A stretch of DNA of 64,000 nt from NCBI GenBank assembly GCA_947034895.1, contig OX344763.1, positions 6,016,501-6,080,500 on the forward strand, read 5' to 3'. A program made the translations under genes and the position numbers. Shown piece after piece: positions 46,381 to 59,332 of this stretch. Under the pieces are notes generated by a model. It was given only the letters and a program-made list of their open reading frames with translations. It was not told the DNA's origin and made no database searches. The stretch is from Rhytidiadelphus loreus (lineage: Eukaryota; Streptophyta; Bryopsida; Hypnales; Hylocomiaceae). Position 1 is the stretch's first letter; each line of letters starts with the position of its first letter.

Positions 46381-46396
46381 TGTGAACCGGGCCTTA
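46381..46396. mobile_element. PIF/Harbinger-like terminus with TTA target site
   Basis: TGTGAACCGGGCC followed by TTA (46394-46396). Read inward it gives GGCCCGGTTCACACCA next to TAA, a typical PIF/Harbinger TIR and 3-bp target. It lies just upstream of the minus-strand trihelix exons. The opposite terminus was not found to the left, so the element is truncated or extends beyond recognition. Confidence 0.45.
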
Positions 46397-46594
46397 GCCA
46401 AAAGTTGATTGTTCACTAAAATCACAATAGCAAATTGCAACATAAAATCTCTTAGAAGGTTTGATTCTAACTCAATCCAATAGAACATGTAATGGATATG
46501 ATATATAGATCTTGGCTATAATGTGTCAAAGAATTCATGACTTGTAGAGCACTTAGTTTGTGGCTACTTTTATACAAGTCTATTACTTGATTAA

Positions 46595-49009
46595 CCTTTA
46601 AAGTTCGTTGACTATGTTTTCACCAAAATGCGCCCAAACTGCCATTTCTAGTACAAGTACCAAATTTTAGAAAAATAAACATTTTTTGGACACATGTAAC
46701 TATAAGATTTTGTAGTATGATGGTTTGAAAAGATGTGGAAAAAATTTCAGAAATTTCCACAGAGTGGATTGCAAGATAATAGCGTTTGAAGTGAAATAAA
46801 TCCTTTTTTTTGTCTTTCAAAAAACAAGGTAGCTCAACTTTACAAAGTCACATTTGTATGAAAAAAAATCCAATATGGTGGTGCTTCTTTGAATTCATTC
46901 TTCAAGGCAAATTGGCTACATACTTGAGAAATTTAGATCATTTGGAATTGTACAACATATAGGAAAAAAAGAGTAAGTAGAAAGAAGTAGAGAATGATTC
47001 AAACTACAAAATTGTTAAGAATTTAGTTATGGAATTTGTAGTCTAGGTTTTGCACTTCCACAAAAACCAGAAAACAATAGTATAGGGATTCTTTGTTTTA
47101 GGAAAAAGGTTAATCAATCTAACGTTTTGTGACTAGAGTCACTTTCAAATAGATTTGTATTTAAAAGTTTAGAATAATTATTCATTTTTATCTGTAGGTC
47201 AAATTGTCCAGTGAATCTACAGCTATCCTATTCATGCAAGAATGACTAGCAATTCCATATTCTAAGCCAAATTGTTCCCAATTATGCAAAATATGTTGAA
47301 TTTAGAATTTTACCAATGGTCAAATTTTTTCTTTTCTTTTTCTTCCACTTTAGCTTTTGGTCAAATTATTTCAGGTCAAATGATCAAAACCAACATTAGT
47401 TAATTCCTAAAAAACATACAAAACATTGGTACAATTCATAATTCGATCAAACACATAGAACCTATGATCAAAATTTGGAATCAATCAACTTTAATCCAAA
47501 CATACAAATATACAAACCCTAAGACCAAACACTTAAATAAACAATAACCAAGTCACCAAGGACCTAAAAGCATGGACTTAATATCCTAAGGCCGCGTGGT
47601 TAGCCTAAAACCACAAGGTACACCCTATGTTCATGCGTCTGGCCTTATAACCATGAACCCAAGTTCTATGACCAACAAATTGGCCCAAGACCATGCAACT
47701 TGACCATGTACTCGTGCGCCAAACTCCAAGTCCATGGGATTGCAACTCCAGACTGGATTCGAATCCATAATCTCCCCGTCGTTGCAGACACCACAATGAC
47801 GCAGCAACTACCTGGCTGCAGTGATTGATCCAAATTTGACGAGCGGGATTGCATGGCAGCTTTGGAATCCAACAATTCACTTAGTTCCTTTTGGCCACTT
47901 GCTTCATTCTTTGCAAATTTCACAATTCAAATTTCGAATTTGGATAGGCTGGTTCTTCCAATTTACAAAGAAATTTCACCACTTCCTCCGCTGTGCACAC
48001 CCTCAAATTCCAAACTCCACTCAAAACTTAATGTCACTCACAAAACACTCTGACTTTTAGCAATCTTCTCGATTTGCTTCCCCTGTAGGCCTCCAGATTC
48101 TCTACTACTTGCAAATTTGCTCAGAAGACAACCTAGATAAGAAAATCCTAATCACAAAAAACACAAAAACTCAGAAGAAGACGACAAACCAAGGTAAAAA
48201 TAATCACACAGTGATGAGCATATAATAATATACATATAATTCATAAGGAATTTTGGGACTTACACAATGCCATTGTTTTTTTGTTTTTTCTATTTTTTTT
48301 ATAGTTTCTCTCAAAAAATAAACGGGTGCAACTATGAAAAAGTGTAACTTAAGTCACACCTCATTCATCCAAGTTTTTATTTTTATTATTTAAAAATTTC
48401 ATTCATCCTATGTATATAGTCCTATTTACACTATTAAGTGTAATTTAACTTTACTTTTAACTTTATTTTAAACTTTTTTTAGAGTAAGGTGCCCCTAATA
48501 GCTATTTTTTTCTAAATTTTCTTTCTACAGAATTGAAAATGACAATCCCAATGGTTGCAATGTTCTAATAAACAATCTACATTCTATGATTTTATATTTT
48601 TTCAAATTTATTGAAAATTGAGTTAAATAAAGGACTTCAAAGTTTATTTCAAAGTAGAAAATCTATAATTGCTTGCAAACTAAAACTCCACATAACTTTC
48701 ATCTCATTAATCAAAGTGGAATGATTTAAAGCTTTCTACGTATATATAAATTTAGAAAAAAAATCAACTTTTTTTTTTGAAAAAAGTTTTTTATTTTATT
48801 TGCATAGATTGCTTGGTCTAGAAAAGCTACATATCATGTAATAACTTTTTTAACCATGTAGTTAAAAGTTATAGAAACTATTGGGCCTTAAAGAAAAATT
48901 GCATCCACATGTTCTATGAAAATTTCAAATAAAAAAATAAAAATTCCATTCATAGTGAGTTGCCCAAAATTGGTATGTTGCCAAAAAATGTAGTTTGAAC
49001 CTTTAGAGG
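46595..49009. mobile_element. TTAA/CCCCTAAAGG-family element with a nested ~1.5-kb insertion
   Basis: TTAA flanks both ends (46591-46594 and 49010-49013). The left end is CCTTTAAAGTTCG; the right end in reverse is CCTCTAAAGGTTC. The first 0.45 kb and last 0.48 kb match the 0.9-kb family. Between about 47039 and 48530 is unrelated DNA without coding motifs, with AATT at both junctions, so a second element inserted here. Confidence 0.65.
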
Positions 49010-49589
49010 TTAATACTTTCAAATAGAAAGCGAGTTTTTTATTTGATGTACTAATAAAATATCTCAAACTACTTGAATTTCTTCCTATAACAATTTAAAT
49101 TCTTTTCTAAAGTTCATTAACTATGAAACAATCCATGAATGAAGTGTTTAAGAAAAATAGTATTTTTGCCACAAAAATAAGGAATTTAGTAAAACATAAT
49201 AGCAATGCCTTGTAACAACATAACATTAGAAGCTCATTTCAAGTATTGAAATTAATAACTCTATGGGTAATATGTATTTTTATCAACATATTTCATTTCA
49301 CAACCATGAAAATAATTACTAAATTAGTTTCTTTGAGATATTGAAAATCAAATACTTATTTTGTGTAGCCCTTATGAAGTGATAATTTGGTTACATCAAT
49401 TTATTATTTAACAATACTATCAACTTCTAAACAAAGTTTAACTACTTCAATCCTGTAACACTACTATGGACAATAAGTGTTTGATGGATGACAAAGAATC
49501 CTTCCATGTAAGATAGAAGTGTAGATGTTCATCCTTGAAAATTTGTGCAAAAAAGGGGAGATCTTGTACAATAGTTTGACCTCCATTAA

Positions 49590-50512
49590 TCCTTAAAGGA
49601 CCGTCACTATACTTTCACCCAAAACACTCCAAAACTGCCATTTCTAGTACAAGTACCAAAATTTTGAAAAAAACTTTTTTTGACATATTTAACTGTAGGA
49701 TCTTGTATTATATAGTATCAAAAACACGTGGTAAAAATTTCAGACATTTCCACCAAGTGGATTGCAAGATATAAGCATTCAAATTAACTAAAATCATTTT
49801 TTTGACCCTGCAAAAAGCAGGGCAGCTACACTTCACAAGCTCACATTTCTATGAAAAATGACCTAAATGGTGGTGCTTCTTTGGATTTGTTTTCCTAGAC
49901 AAGTTGGCCACATGCTTGAAAAACTTCAGATCATTTGGAATAGTACAACATATAGGAAAAAAATAGTAAGTAAGTAGTAGTAGAGAATGATTAAAAATAC
50001 TAAATTATTTACAATTTAAATATGGAATTAAAAATTTCCAATCCCAATGGTCGAAATGTTGCAATAATGTATTTACATCCTACGATTTTATTTTTGTCCA
50101 AAAATATTGAAAATTGGGTAAGATAAAGGATTTCAAAGTTTATTTTAGAGTAGGAAATCCAAAACTGCCTGCAAACAAAAAATCCTCATAACTTTTGACT
50201 CATTGATCAAAATGGAATGATTCAAAGCTTTTCGTGTATATAAAACTCTAGAAAAGCAATTCCAAATTTTTGTTTATGAAAAAAGTGATTTTTCCTGATC
50301 TGCCTGAACTCCCCGGTTGGGGGAAAAAGTAACATATTAGGCTATAACTTTTGACTCGTATTTCCAAATGTCATGAAATTTGGTGCAGATGAAAGATCTT
50401 CCTTGCCCCCACATTCTATTAAAATTTCAGCCCCAAATGTGAAAATCTCCGCTTGTAGGTACCTGTCCAAAATTTCTATACAACCAAAAAACACAGTCCG
50501 GTCCTTTAGGGG
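49590..50512. mobile_element. 923-bp TTAA/CCCCTAAAGGACCG-family element
   Basis: Flanked by TTAA (49586-49589 and 50513-50516). The left end is TCCTTAAAGGACCG (two C-to-T changes from the right end); the right end in reverse is CCCCTAAAGGACCG. The interior is closely related to 27047-27949. Non-autonomous; no protein coding. Confidence 0.8.
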
Positions 50513-50643
50513 TTAAGTGCTTTTGCTTTTGCTTTTTTTTAAGTAGATGATTCACATTGTACCCAAACAAATGATTTCCATGGTGACTGGCTTGTCCTTA
50601 TAGGGTTAAATATTACTTACTAATAACATGCAAACAAGTTTAA

Positions 50644-51467
50644 CCCCAAAGCGTCAAACAGGATATAAAGTGTCCTCGCAGTTTTTTGGGAGGACAAAAC
50701 TTACAGTTCGAGGCGTCAATTGAAAAAGTATTCTACAGATGTCTGGTAGATCTTCGAGAGTTCTTCCCAATGCCATCTTCCATTCAGTAATCTGATGAAT
50801 TCTCAATTTTTGGGACGCATTTGAATTTTAGGACTACCAAAAAACTAGTGTTGTGAGTCACGCCAAGTAAGCATTAGGGTTCATGAAGGAGTTTGGTAGT
50901 GTTGGGTGTTTTCTGTCCAAAAACTACAAATCGGAGTGTCCAATTCACTTCAAATTTTTTTTCACTGCTTGTACTTGAAAGATTTTGAGTTGCACCGAAG
51001 TGATTATCCAAAATATGTGCTCTCCCTTTGTATTTTTTTTTTGAAATTCAAGGATGTGGAAGTCACCACGTGGACATGCTTGTCTTACGTCATTCATGTG
51101 CGGTAAGGATTTGAAGTTTTTTCAATTTTCTCAAGTGGACTCGGTAGATTATGTTTTGGTCTAGAACTTTGTAGTTTATTGTTAGCGCTATTTCAATGTC
51201 CTCCATAGGTGAAACGACCCCGACATGAACTTTTGTGCCGAATCAATGATTTTTTGCTGCACTGTACCATCCTAAATGGGAAGAAAAAAGCAACATGAAA
51301 GAGGATTTTACGGTTGATTTTTTTTGACAATGTACAGGTGCAAACGATTGATTGGATTGCATGGCCAGATGCATCTGGAAGTCCTCAGATGCTATCGAAG
51401 TAACGTTTATATTTGAGCAACTCTTTTCAGTTCAATGCCCGCCTGGAAATTGGATGTCACTTTGGGG
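50644..51467. mobile_element. 824-bp TTAA-flanked element, CCCCAAAG-end variant
   Basis: TTAA at 50640-50643 and 51468-51471. The left end is CCCCAAAGCGTCAAA; the right end in reverse is CCCCAAAGTGACATC. The interior differs from the 0.9-kb family. The TIR is short, so this call is weaker than the other copies. Confidence 0.5.
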
Positions 51468-51471
51468 TTAA

Positions 51472-53552
51472 CTACTTAATGTAATTCACATACAGTATTA
51501 ACTTCTTCACTCCAGTGAAGATTGCTTTCTGCACTACCAAAAATTGATGAAGCATAAAACCTTTGATGAAACAGCCTTCCTTGTGGCTGATGTGTGAAGT
51601 GAACTAGGTCCTGAATTTTCTGTTAGAATTGCTATATGGCTGAGGTATTTCATGCTCAAATCTTATGCTTGGTTACTCATTGCTCGGGAGACATGTTCAT
51701 AGACATGATCCAGGCGTCTCCTGTACTCACAAGTTGCACTTTGAAGATTGTGCATGTTATATGTGTATGGTTAAGAAATCATGTCTGCAAACACTTTTCA
51801 AAGTCGTTGACTAGCATGAAAAAATATGATGCCAAGTATCCATAGGCATCATCAAAGTACAGAGTGTCAAGACCCATCACAACTCGTCACAAAATTTGTC
51901 ACGTTTTCATTCTGGAAAAATATCATCCAAATATTTCATCCAATGTTCACGATGAAAACCTAGAGCGCGACGAGTAAGTGTTCTTCCTTGACATGAAAGA
52001 CGATTCATTGCAATTTGAAATTGCTAGTATGATTTAAAAGTGCATCTGGATACCAAAGAATGACCTTTGAAGGCAAGGCCAATTGCATCAACTCAATCTA
52101 CATCTACATTGAAATAAGAGAAAGCTTCTGTAAGTCCTCATATGCAGTGTGCTTTCAAATGAAAACTGAGCTCTTGTATCTTACATGAAATGCACTATTT
52201 CTTTACTGCAGCTACAACACAAAATAAGCTACAGAGCCTCTTATGACTCACAAGGATTCAGAAGACTTCTTTGGTAGGTTCAATGCAAGGGATTGTCAAT
52301 CCTTTCAATCTTAGATTAGAGTTGTTTGCAGCAGAGGGGTAAATTATTCAAGAGTCACAATAGAAGAGAGGTTGAATATCATGCCTCTTTCAGGCAGGGG
52401 CTAATAATTCAACAAGCAAAATCTCAATAAGAGAAACATACTCTTGCAGTTGATGGCTTGATGATTTCGTACATCATATCACAAAATTAAATCCTGACAA
52501 CCTTTAATGACCTCCAAAGACACCCCCACCAGACTCTTGGCTGAATAACGTTATGAGGAATGGAATTGGCTTTGTTGCATATTTTCAACGATTATGCTTT
52601 TCAAGCGTTCCTTCGGTGTCAGCAATCCCTGCATGAAATTGACGCCAATGAAAGACGCATTGGTTTAATTCTGATGAGACATTGGGGAATATAACAAGAG
52701 GAAAGACACCAAACTCTAATCGAGTATTGCTTTTATAATTGTTGCCCATACTATTCAACACTGCACTTTGTATCACTCAGTGCAGGTCTATTGCTATCAA
52801 GAGAATTGAACGGCGTGTCTTCTGGTCACAATTGAGCAATACTGGTACTTCGTTTAGATGATTTATAGAACAGGTTGGGTTCAACATTTGTTCAGTAATT
52901 AATCTGCCGATGTCTCTCGTTTGCGTGGCCAATTTTTTTTTGAATAATAATTGATATGTCAACTGAATGATGCTGGAATAGAATCAATTCAGCTGCATTC
53001 GGAGCAAAGGTCAGTCAATGACATGCAGGGCTCTTGTTTGCAGCACCTTAATCACAAGTGTCATACCTTGGGGGTTGCAGAAACATAGAGCTCCTGAGGT
53101 GTTATGGTGCCCTATTTAGACCTCTATTGACCATGATTGAACAAGATCCCAACCATTGAGGTTATTTCTGGTAACGTGAATCTACTACTTTGATTTGGAA
53201 ATAACATCCCTTGTCACTCCCTTGGCTTGACATGTTATTTCTCATAATAAGGTTCTTTTCTTGCTCTACCCTACTCCACATATGCAATTCAGCATTACAA
53301 CACCAAGTCGATCTTCAGATGAAGACTAGGTTCACGTCCAAATTGGCGGTTCGGTATCATAACACTAAGACTAGTAGTAGATGTGGCGCCTTAATTGGGG
53401 CTGTGAGTGACGCGAGGTTCATGATTTTCACCAAATGGCTTTTAGCAATGCATTCTGTGATTGTAAACCTTTTTTCTACAGAAATTGACAGGCACTTTTA
53501 GCCAGTGTCAGTCCCAAGAAGGAAACGCAGGGTACCACAATGCCTTGGAGAC
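51472..53552. other. Intergenic, no gene seen
   Basis: Only short frames without motifs. It lies 3' of the DUF8204-like gene and may include its untranslated region near 53200-53550. Confidence 0.4.
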
Positions 53553-54104
53553 CTATTTGGACTTTTTGTCGTTGGAACCTAAAACGTCATCTACAGTAGC
53601 TTTAGCATTAGCAGCAAATCTAATGACATTATTCACAACCGCAGAGGCCACGATGCTGGCACTGCGGCAGAAGCGAGAGGTGAAGTCTTCAGTCGGGGTA
53701 GAGCCAGGACGCGCAAGGGGATTGTGCATATGAGCATCAGTTTCTTCCTCTTTGGAAGCGTGATTCCCCACAGGCCTTCTGTCTGCCAGAAACTCAATCC
53801 CTACACACAGAGGTAGCTCCCCGTTTCCCTCGGGAGGTGGTCCATTGCCCGTTGCCTGCTTGTGAATTCCGTACCCCAAGCACGCGTACTTGAAATCTTT
53901 CGTGGCTTGTCTCTCTTCCAAGGTTCGGTACGTCTCCGGGATGCTGCGGCTGAAGCCGTAACAAGTCGGGTTCTGGTTGTTGTCCCTCAAGAAGCTGGAG
54001 TAGAACAGACACCCTCTGCAGCTTCGACTTCGGGGGTGCACCACGCCTCTCTCTATGGAGCCGGATGTTGTCGGGCATGGCTCCTGCTCTTCATCTTGCG
54101 GCAT
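53553..54104 (-). CDS. DUF8204-like plant protein, intact single exon
   Basis: ATG at 54102-54104 and TAG at 53553-53555 give 183 residues without interruption. It reads SRSCRGCLFYSSFLRDNNQN, then PTCYGFSRSIPE, DFKYACLGYGIH, LPLCVGIEFLADRRP, AHMHNP and SRFCRSASIVASAVVNNVIR, then DDVLGSNDKKSK. The SC(K/R)GC(L)(Y/F)YSS block, the LPxCVGxExLxDRR block and the terminal DDxL...K are features of a plant family I believe is DUF8204 (some Arabidopsis members carry an erythronate-4-phosphate-dehydrogenase-like label). Its biochemical role is unknown. Cys spacing (CRGC, plus two more Cys) suggests a small metal-binding site. It is shorter than the roughly 300-residue angiosperm proteins I recall. Use of TAG as terminator at a conserved C-terminus argues for the standard genetic code here. 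Confidence 0.75.
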   Translation of the reverse strand: MPQDEEQEPCPTTSGSIERGVVHPRSRSCRGCLFYSSFLRDNNQNPTCYGFSRSIPETYRTLEERQATKDFKYACLGYGIHKQATGNGPPPEGNGELPLCVGIEFLADRRPVGNHASKEEETDAHMHNPLARPGSTPTEDFTSRFCRSASIVASAVVNNVIRFAANAKATVDDVLGSNDKKSK

Positions 54105-56247
54105 ATTTCCTGCGAGATTTCCCTCGTAATGTCGCTGACGTCGAGGTCGATTTCACGATTCCCTAATCATCCAGAGTCTCTTCCACAGAAGATTACAAGA
54201 AAACAGAAGATGAAGGTGTCGATGTTATGTTATTTTCATCAGAAATAGGATGGGGCCAGCGTTGATGGCCTTTCTTCTGAATAAATCGTCTAGAAGCCCT
54301 GCCATCATCAATATCATTCGACTTTCCACTTGCAAACTCAATTGTTTCCCTAAAACCCAGCACTTTTACCAGATTCGAAATTGAACCACCGAAAGAGGCT
54401 TGTCAATACTTACTGACATTATTCATCCTACTTTTTTATGAGCGTCGAAACTCAAAGTAACATGGAGGATAACTCAAATATCTCGACATCATCTTCACAG
54501 ACAGGTCTTCTATAAGGTTCCTGGATGTGCAGCATGGACGCAAAGCAACATTCTGGCTATTCCGCTCCATAGCAGAACGTGAGACATTCATCAAATCGTG
54601 GGACATTAGTTCTTAGAAGGGTTTGCGAATCCTGAAACTTCTAAAGGAAACCTAACAGGGAGGTGCAAAGGGACGGTAATCGTCGTGACTGACGACTGGC
54701 CGAGTGCAGCTCGCGACGGTTGGCAGGACGGCAGTCGAAGTTTCATTTCAGCTTTGTTTAATTTTTTCGACACGCCGTCGTTCATGAATCTGCGGCTAGC
54801 TTAACATGCAGATAAGTCAACTTACCGATACTCTGATCGAACGAATTCCGTGACTGAGTATTTGTAAATTCAATACAAATCTGGGAGTTAAATTGAAAAG
54901 TTTTTTTCCAGGTATCAGTGCCTTTGTCGCCTCTTGATCGGTGATGAGATTCCCGGATGCTTGATGCTACCTTAACATCAATGTAATTAAGTTAATCCAT
55001 TCCAAGAAAACTTGTGTGAACTGTGAAGTCAGTTGAGTGTCAGTCAGTCATGAATCCTAAGTTCCCAACCTTTCAATACCAAGTCAAATTAACAAGTGGA
55101 CATGTACAGGACTGACAAGGTGTTGCTTAATATTAAATTCTCACGAATGCTTCCTATTCAGATCTCGCTAGCTGACACCTCGATAACAAGGTGACGTACG
55201 GTCAATGGCACAATACCTTGGATGCCTTGAATATGACAATTACGTCAGGCTTGACGTAGAGGCGGTGGAGAACGCAAATGCTATCTGTAGGAATTGAAGA
55301 GCATGCCATCAGACAACCATATTAAGGGAGAGTTTGTCATTGATATCGAGTATTATACAATTGCTCGAGAGCGTAGACCAGAAATTAAGTATCAAGAACT
55401 AGGTAGAAACCGGCCGGCTGAGAGCCGGCTTAGTGTCCATCTATCCTGGTGGTACAAAAAATTCATGGAAGCTGATGGAAGTCTTCGTGAATTCTAGGGG
55501 AAAGAGGCAAGGATGCAGTATGTTGATCTTGTGCTTTGGCAGAAATCTCGTCCGAAAGCTGCCAAACCCTGCACGCGACAGATAACGAACATTTTTTACT
55601 AATTTGAAACGTACATATTTAACAAATCGACAGGTAATTCGAGTCCCTGTTGAAAAAACATTAAAAAACACTAGGATGCTGTTTGAACCAACCGGCTGGG
55701 AGGGTGAAACAGCATCTCAATGTTCAAATTTTGATGTTGTTTTTTCAACTTTCTTTTGTTTCAGCAGGCATGCACCAGTTAATATTAATTCGGAGGGTCC
55801 GGTGATTCGAATCAGAAAATTTTCGTTTTGAAATATGAGACCGTGAAATCAATCAGAAGACGCACAAGAAAGAGTTAAAAGTCTACCCTCAGTTGCTTGT
55901 CGAGATTGAAAACATGAAATGGAGAGGAGGATGGAAAAACTGACCGTCGCTGAAAACAGGGAAGTCGGCCGCAGCAATCTCTTTCTATGGTGCTTCCCAC
56001 CTCCACTCTCCCTCAGTCTGCTCTTTATACTGTGAATGTAATCGCTCCTCGGAGGTCTCCATCGGACGTCAAGTGCTCTTCTTCACCTAAATGCTACTTT
56101 TTCCCGTCGTATAGCAATTAAATTTTGTAAATTCTAATCCACCACACCTCAACCGTAACCGCTCCTAGCACCTCTCTGTCTTGATTCTGAATATGAAAAT
56201 TTTCAGCTGGTATCCTTTATGTACAAATTTTCCATTACAAAACATAC
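54105..56247. other. Intergenic; promoter side of the DUF8204-like gene
   Basis: No convincing gene. The 54100-54750 part is likely its promoter/leader. A 67-codon plus-strand frame at 55294-55497 (IEYYTIARERRPEIKYQELG) has no family motif and contains a GCCGGC inverted repeat at 55412-55429. Left as unsupported. Confidence 0.35.
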
Positions 56248-59200
56248 GGTACAGACTTAGTATCTCTGAACGTTTGATTGGTCGGAAAATTCAGATCGAA
56301 GTCTGACGTTCTCCAAGCAGAAGCTCCATGATACCCGTTTGGAAGATGATTGATTCTTGTTTCCACTCCTTCGGAGTTGTCCACCTTGTGAACTGTGAGA
56401 TTTACTTGCTCAAGCAAACCGGACAACCCAGATGAGTGGTAAAGCTGCATCGCGTCTTCTGAACATAATTCCTCATATTTAGCTCCTGCGAGAATACGAG
56501 TATGGCCATTCACAAACTCAGTTAATTCTGTTTTATCGTCAATTTCGTTAAATAGGCAGTATTCCAATACTTTTTCACCTTTCAGAAAGCGCATCTGAAA
56601 CATAAATCCACACCTCCCATACATGTCCTAGATTTTAGACCTTTATGTACAAATATGTCACAATCATTTGGCGCCAGAATCGTGCTAATTTAACAAAAAA
56701 AATCGTTTGCTTAGAGTTGATCAAGTTTCAAGAGTCACATGCGGGAAATGAACGAGTGTTGAGAGAACTTACATTAGCCTTTCATGGAAACCTATACGAT
56801 TGCTGATGTTGCTCCTGCTCAAATAGCTGTAAGGATCCAGGGTATCTGCGACTTCACTTGGATAACAATCTCCCATAAATCTTAAGCTGGCGCTACGCTT
56901 GGTTGTAAAACTCTCAGAATGACAGCCATCCATCCTGAGTTTTATGTTAACGCCTCCCCTTATCTCGTAATCATCAGGGCTTGCACTGGAAACACTTGCG
57001 GACATTGACGCTTGGGAGGAAGAACCGGAGTCACATGGCAAGGGAGATTGCTTTTCTTGCAGATTTCCATATATGGTTTTCAGAAACATCACCACTTCTT
57101 TGGACAGCAATACAGAGTTGGTTACTTGCTCCAAGCCAGGTTTTGTGTCCCTTTCTGGCGAACAAGTTGGTCCACTTCCCTGTCCCACACGACCATATTA
57201 GGCTCGAGAACGAGAAAAGAAGCAGCTATTAAGCGAGATAATTTTCACTGGCGTATATCGTTAGACACCAGGGAATGTGAGTCCCTGTTGCTTAATCGTT
57301 CTGCACTGAAGATAGTATCAATATCCAAATGCAGTTTCAGGAAATTACTTTAACCACAAGAGTAAGAAAGTGACTGCACCTTCACATGGTCCGCAGAAAG
57401 GTGGATGGAAGTCTTGTCTCCATCATGCATGTCAGTGGAAGGCATGCCCCAGTTGTTTCCATCTTGTTCAACAGCCTCAGCATCAACAGGATTTCGAAGT
57501 TCGATAAGAGTATTCGAACTACAACTGGGTGGTATACTTCCTGCATCTGGTGCAGAAGACGGTTTAAGAGTATCCATCGACTGTTCCCTTGACGCCGTTG
57601 AAGCTCCAACTGTCCTCGTGGTGACTGCGGTGCCATGCTTTAGTGGCAGACGAGGAGTTCTCCTCGCTATGTCCACTGGGCATTTGTCTTTTCCTGGTTG
57701 TCTAGGAGTGCGAGCTTTTTGTGCAATTTTGTCGTTGATTGGATCCTTCTTTCTGACTTGAGCATGTCCTGTCATCGGTGTCTTGTCGTTCTCCGACTTG
57801 ATCCTCGGAGGCCTTGGGCAACCTTTTCCAACATCAGTGGGGCTGCCAGTAGCAGGTGAAACCGGCGGGGTACTGTCATTACCGTCTTTTGGAAGACTGA
57901 GATTCTTAGGAGCGGTCGGGACTGTATTCATGCCAGACGCCGAAACTCCAAGGGATTCCGTCTTTGTAAAGGAAAGCTTTCTGCTTTTGGAGTCTTTAGA
58001 GTTCCTGAGGGGTGCCTTTGGGAGAAGGCCATTCCTCTGGGTTTGAGATTTTTGAGGAGGTACTACAATGGTAATGCGCCTCGCAAGTTTTGAGGAGTCC
58101 TTGAGAGCTATCGAGGCCTTAATGGAGCTGCTGCCATCATCCAAAGACTTTCTAGGAGAATTTGGAACCTTACTGAGACTGTTCTTATTATCTGCAATCT
58201 TTCCAGCAGGAAATGAGGGTTTCGCGAGATTACTTTTCTGGTCAGAGGACTTCCATGGAGATACCGAAGGCTTCGAGTTGATCCTACTGGAGTCCTTTGG
58301 AGACACCGACGGGGAGCTCAAGGTATTTGCTTTTTTCGGAGATGACAATTGGTGAGGGGTTAGGCAGATCGTCTCCTTATCTGTCACAGGTACTTCATTT
58401 TCAATTTCCCTCCCAAGGTGCTTGACCTGCTTCTCAAGAGATAGTATTTCTTCCTCAAGTACCGCCACTTCAAGCAGCAACTCTCTTGTCTGCGATCAAC
58501 AACGCATTCGATGCGATCAACGATTCAATCAAACAGAACGCTAAAGGTACGTCCCCATGAAGACATAAGTATTTTTTCTTTGAATTTGAACTCTCTGCCC
58601 TATACAAATCAAAGCGCTCTTAATCTTGAACTACGTGTCGACTAGTCAATTCAACGTTTCAGCATACGAGCCTGATACCTAACTATTCAATTTCTTAGCA
58701 TTTTCAATTCACAGAAGGTTACAAATCTCCGATTGATCTTTAACTTGACTAATAATCTGCGAACGCTCTGGTTTTTAAGGCGTCCGAAAGTAAGGATGAT
58801 CGGCAGACCTCAACAGGCAAGCTGGCATATATTCGAGGGAGGGAGCCCAGAGGCCTACTGAGTCCACGATTGAGTGCATTCCGCATGTTCACCTCAACCA
58901 TCAGCTTCTTTTGTAGTTGGGCGACCTGCTCATGTTACAAGTAAATGGGTGAGTATATATATATCTAAGATTCACGTCAAGATCTATCAGAAAGCAAGAT
59001 ATAAAGAGCATTCTCAACAGGATGATCGAAGAAGGTAGCACTCACATCCTTCTCCAGAGTAACCCGTTGTTCTCTTCGCACCCGCTTATCTTCCTTGGTC
59101 TGCATACCAGAAAATACCAGTCTAAGAGTAAGACGAGCATGTCTGTGACACGACGCACTAAATGCACCAAAATCTAATTCAAGAGAGCTTTGCAATCAAT

Positions 59201-59332
59201 TTTTATAATTTCTCTTGGCTTGGAATTGCGATCATGGATTCCCAAACTTACATCCACGGGATCATCATAGTCGATGGGAACATGTGACGCATCATAAGGT
59301 ATTTCCTGCATTGAGTTCTCCTCACATAGATC
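56248..59332 (-). CDS. Ternary-complex-factor MIP1 leucine-zipper (Lzipper-MIP1) protein
   Basis: Exons on the minus strand: 59252-59332 (ENSMQEIPYDASHVPIDYDD), 59046-59099 (KEDKRVRREQRVTLEKD), 58809-58925 (VAQLQKKLMVEVNMRNALNR, then GLSRPLGSLPRIYASLPVE), 57380-58492 (ELLLEVAVLEEEILSLEKQV, then a ~330-residue Ser/Lys/Pro-rich region) and 56773-57179 (SKEVVMFLKTIYGNL, then DTLDPYSYLSRSN). The zipper (RRREQRxxLEKD, LQKxLxxExxxRNAL, ELLxExAxLEEExxxLEKQV) is the Lzipper-MIP1 domain, usually followed in plants by a C-terminal DUF547. All splice sites are good. The last exon I list, 56248-56594 (RFLKGEKVLEYCLFNEIDDK), has a phase that does not fit the preceding donor, so the 3' end is uncertain. 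No DUF547 core was recognised. The first coding exon upstream of 59332 is not resolved. Likely a cytoplasmic or nuclear scaffold protein. Confidence 0.65.

Noticed and set aside
57405..58355. Plus-strand ORFs over the MIP1-zipper exon
   Set aside because: Shadows of the minus-strand coding exon, which has the zipper motif and good splice sites.
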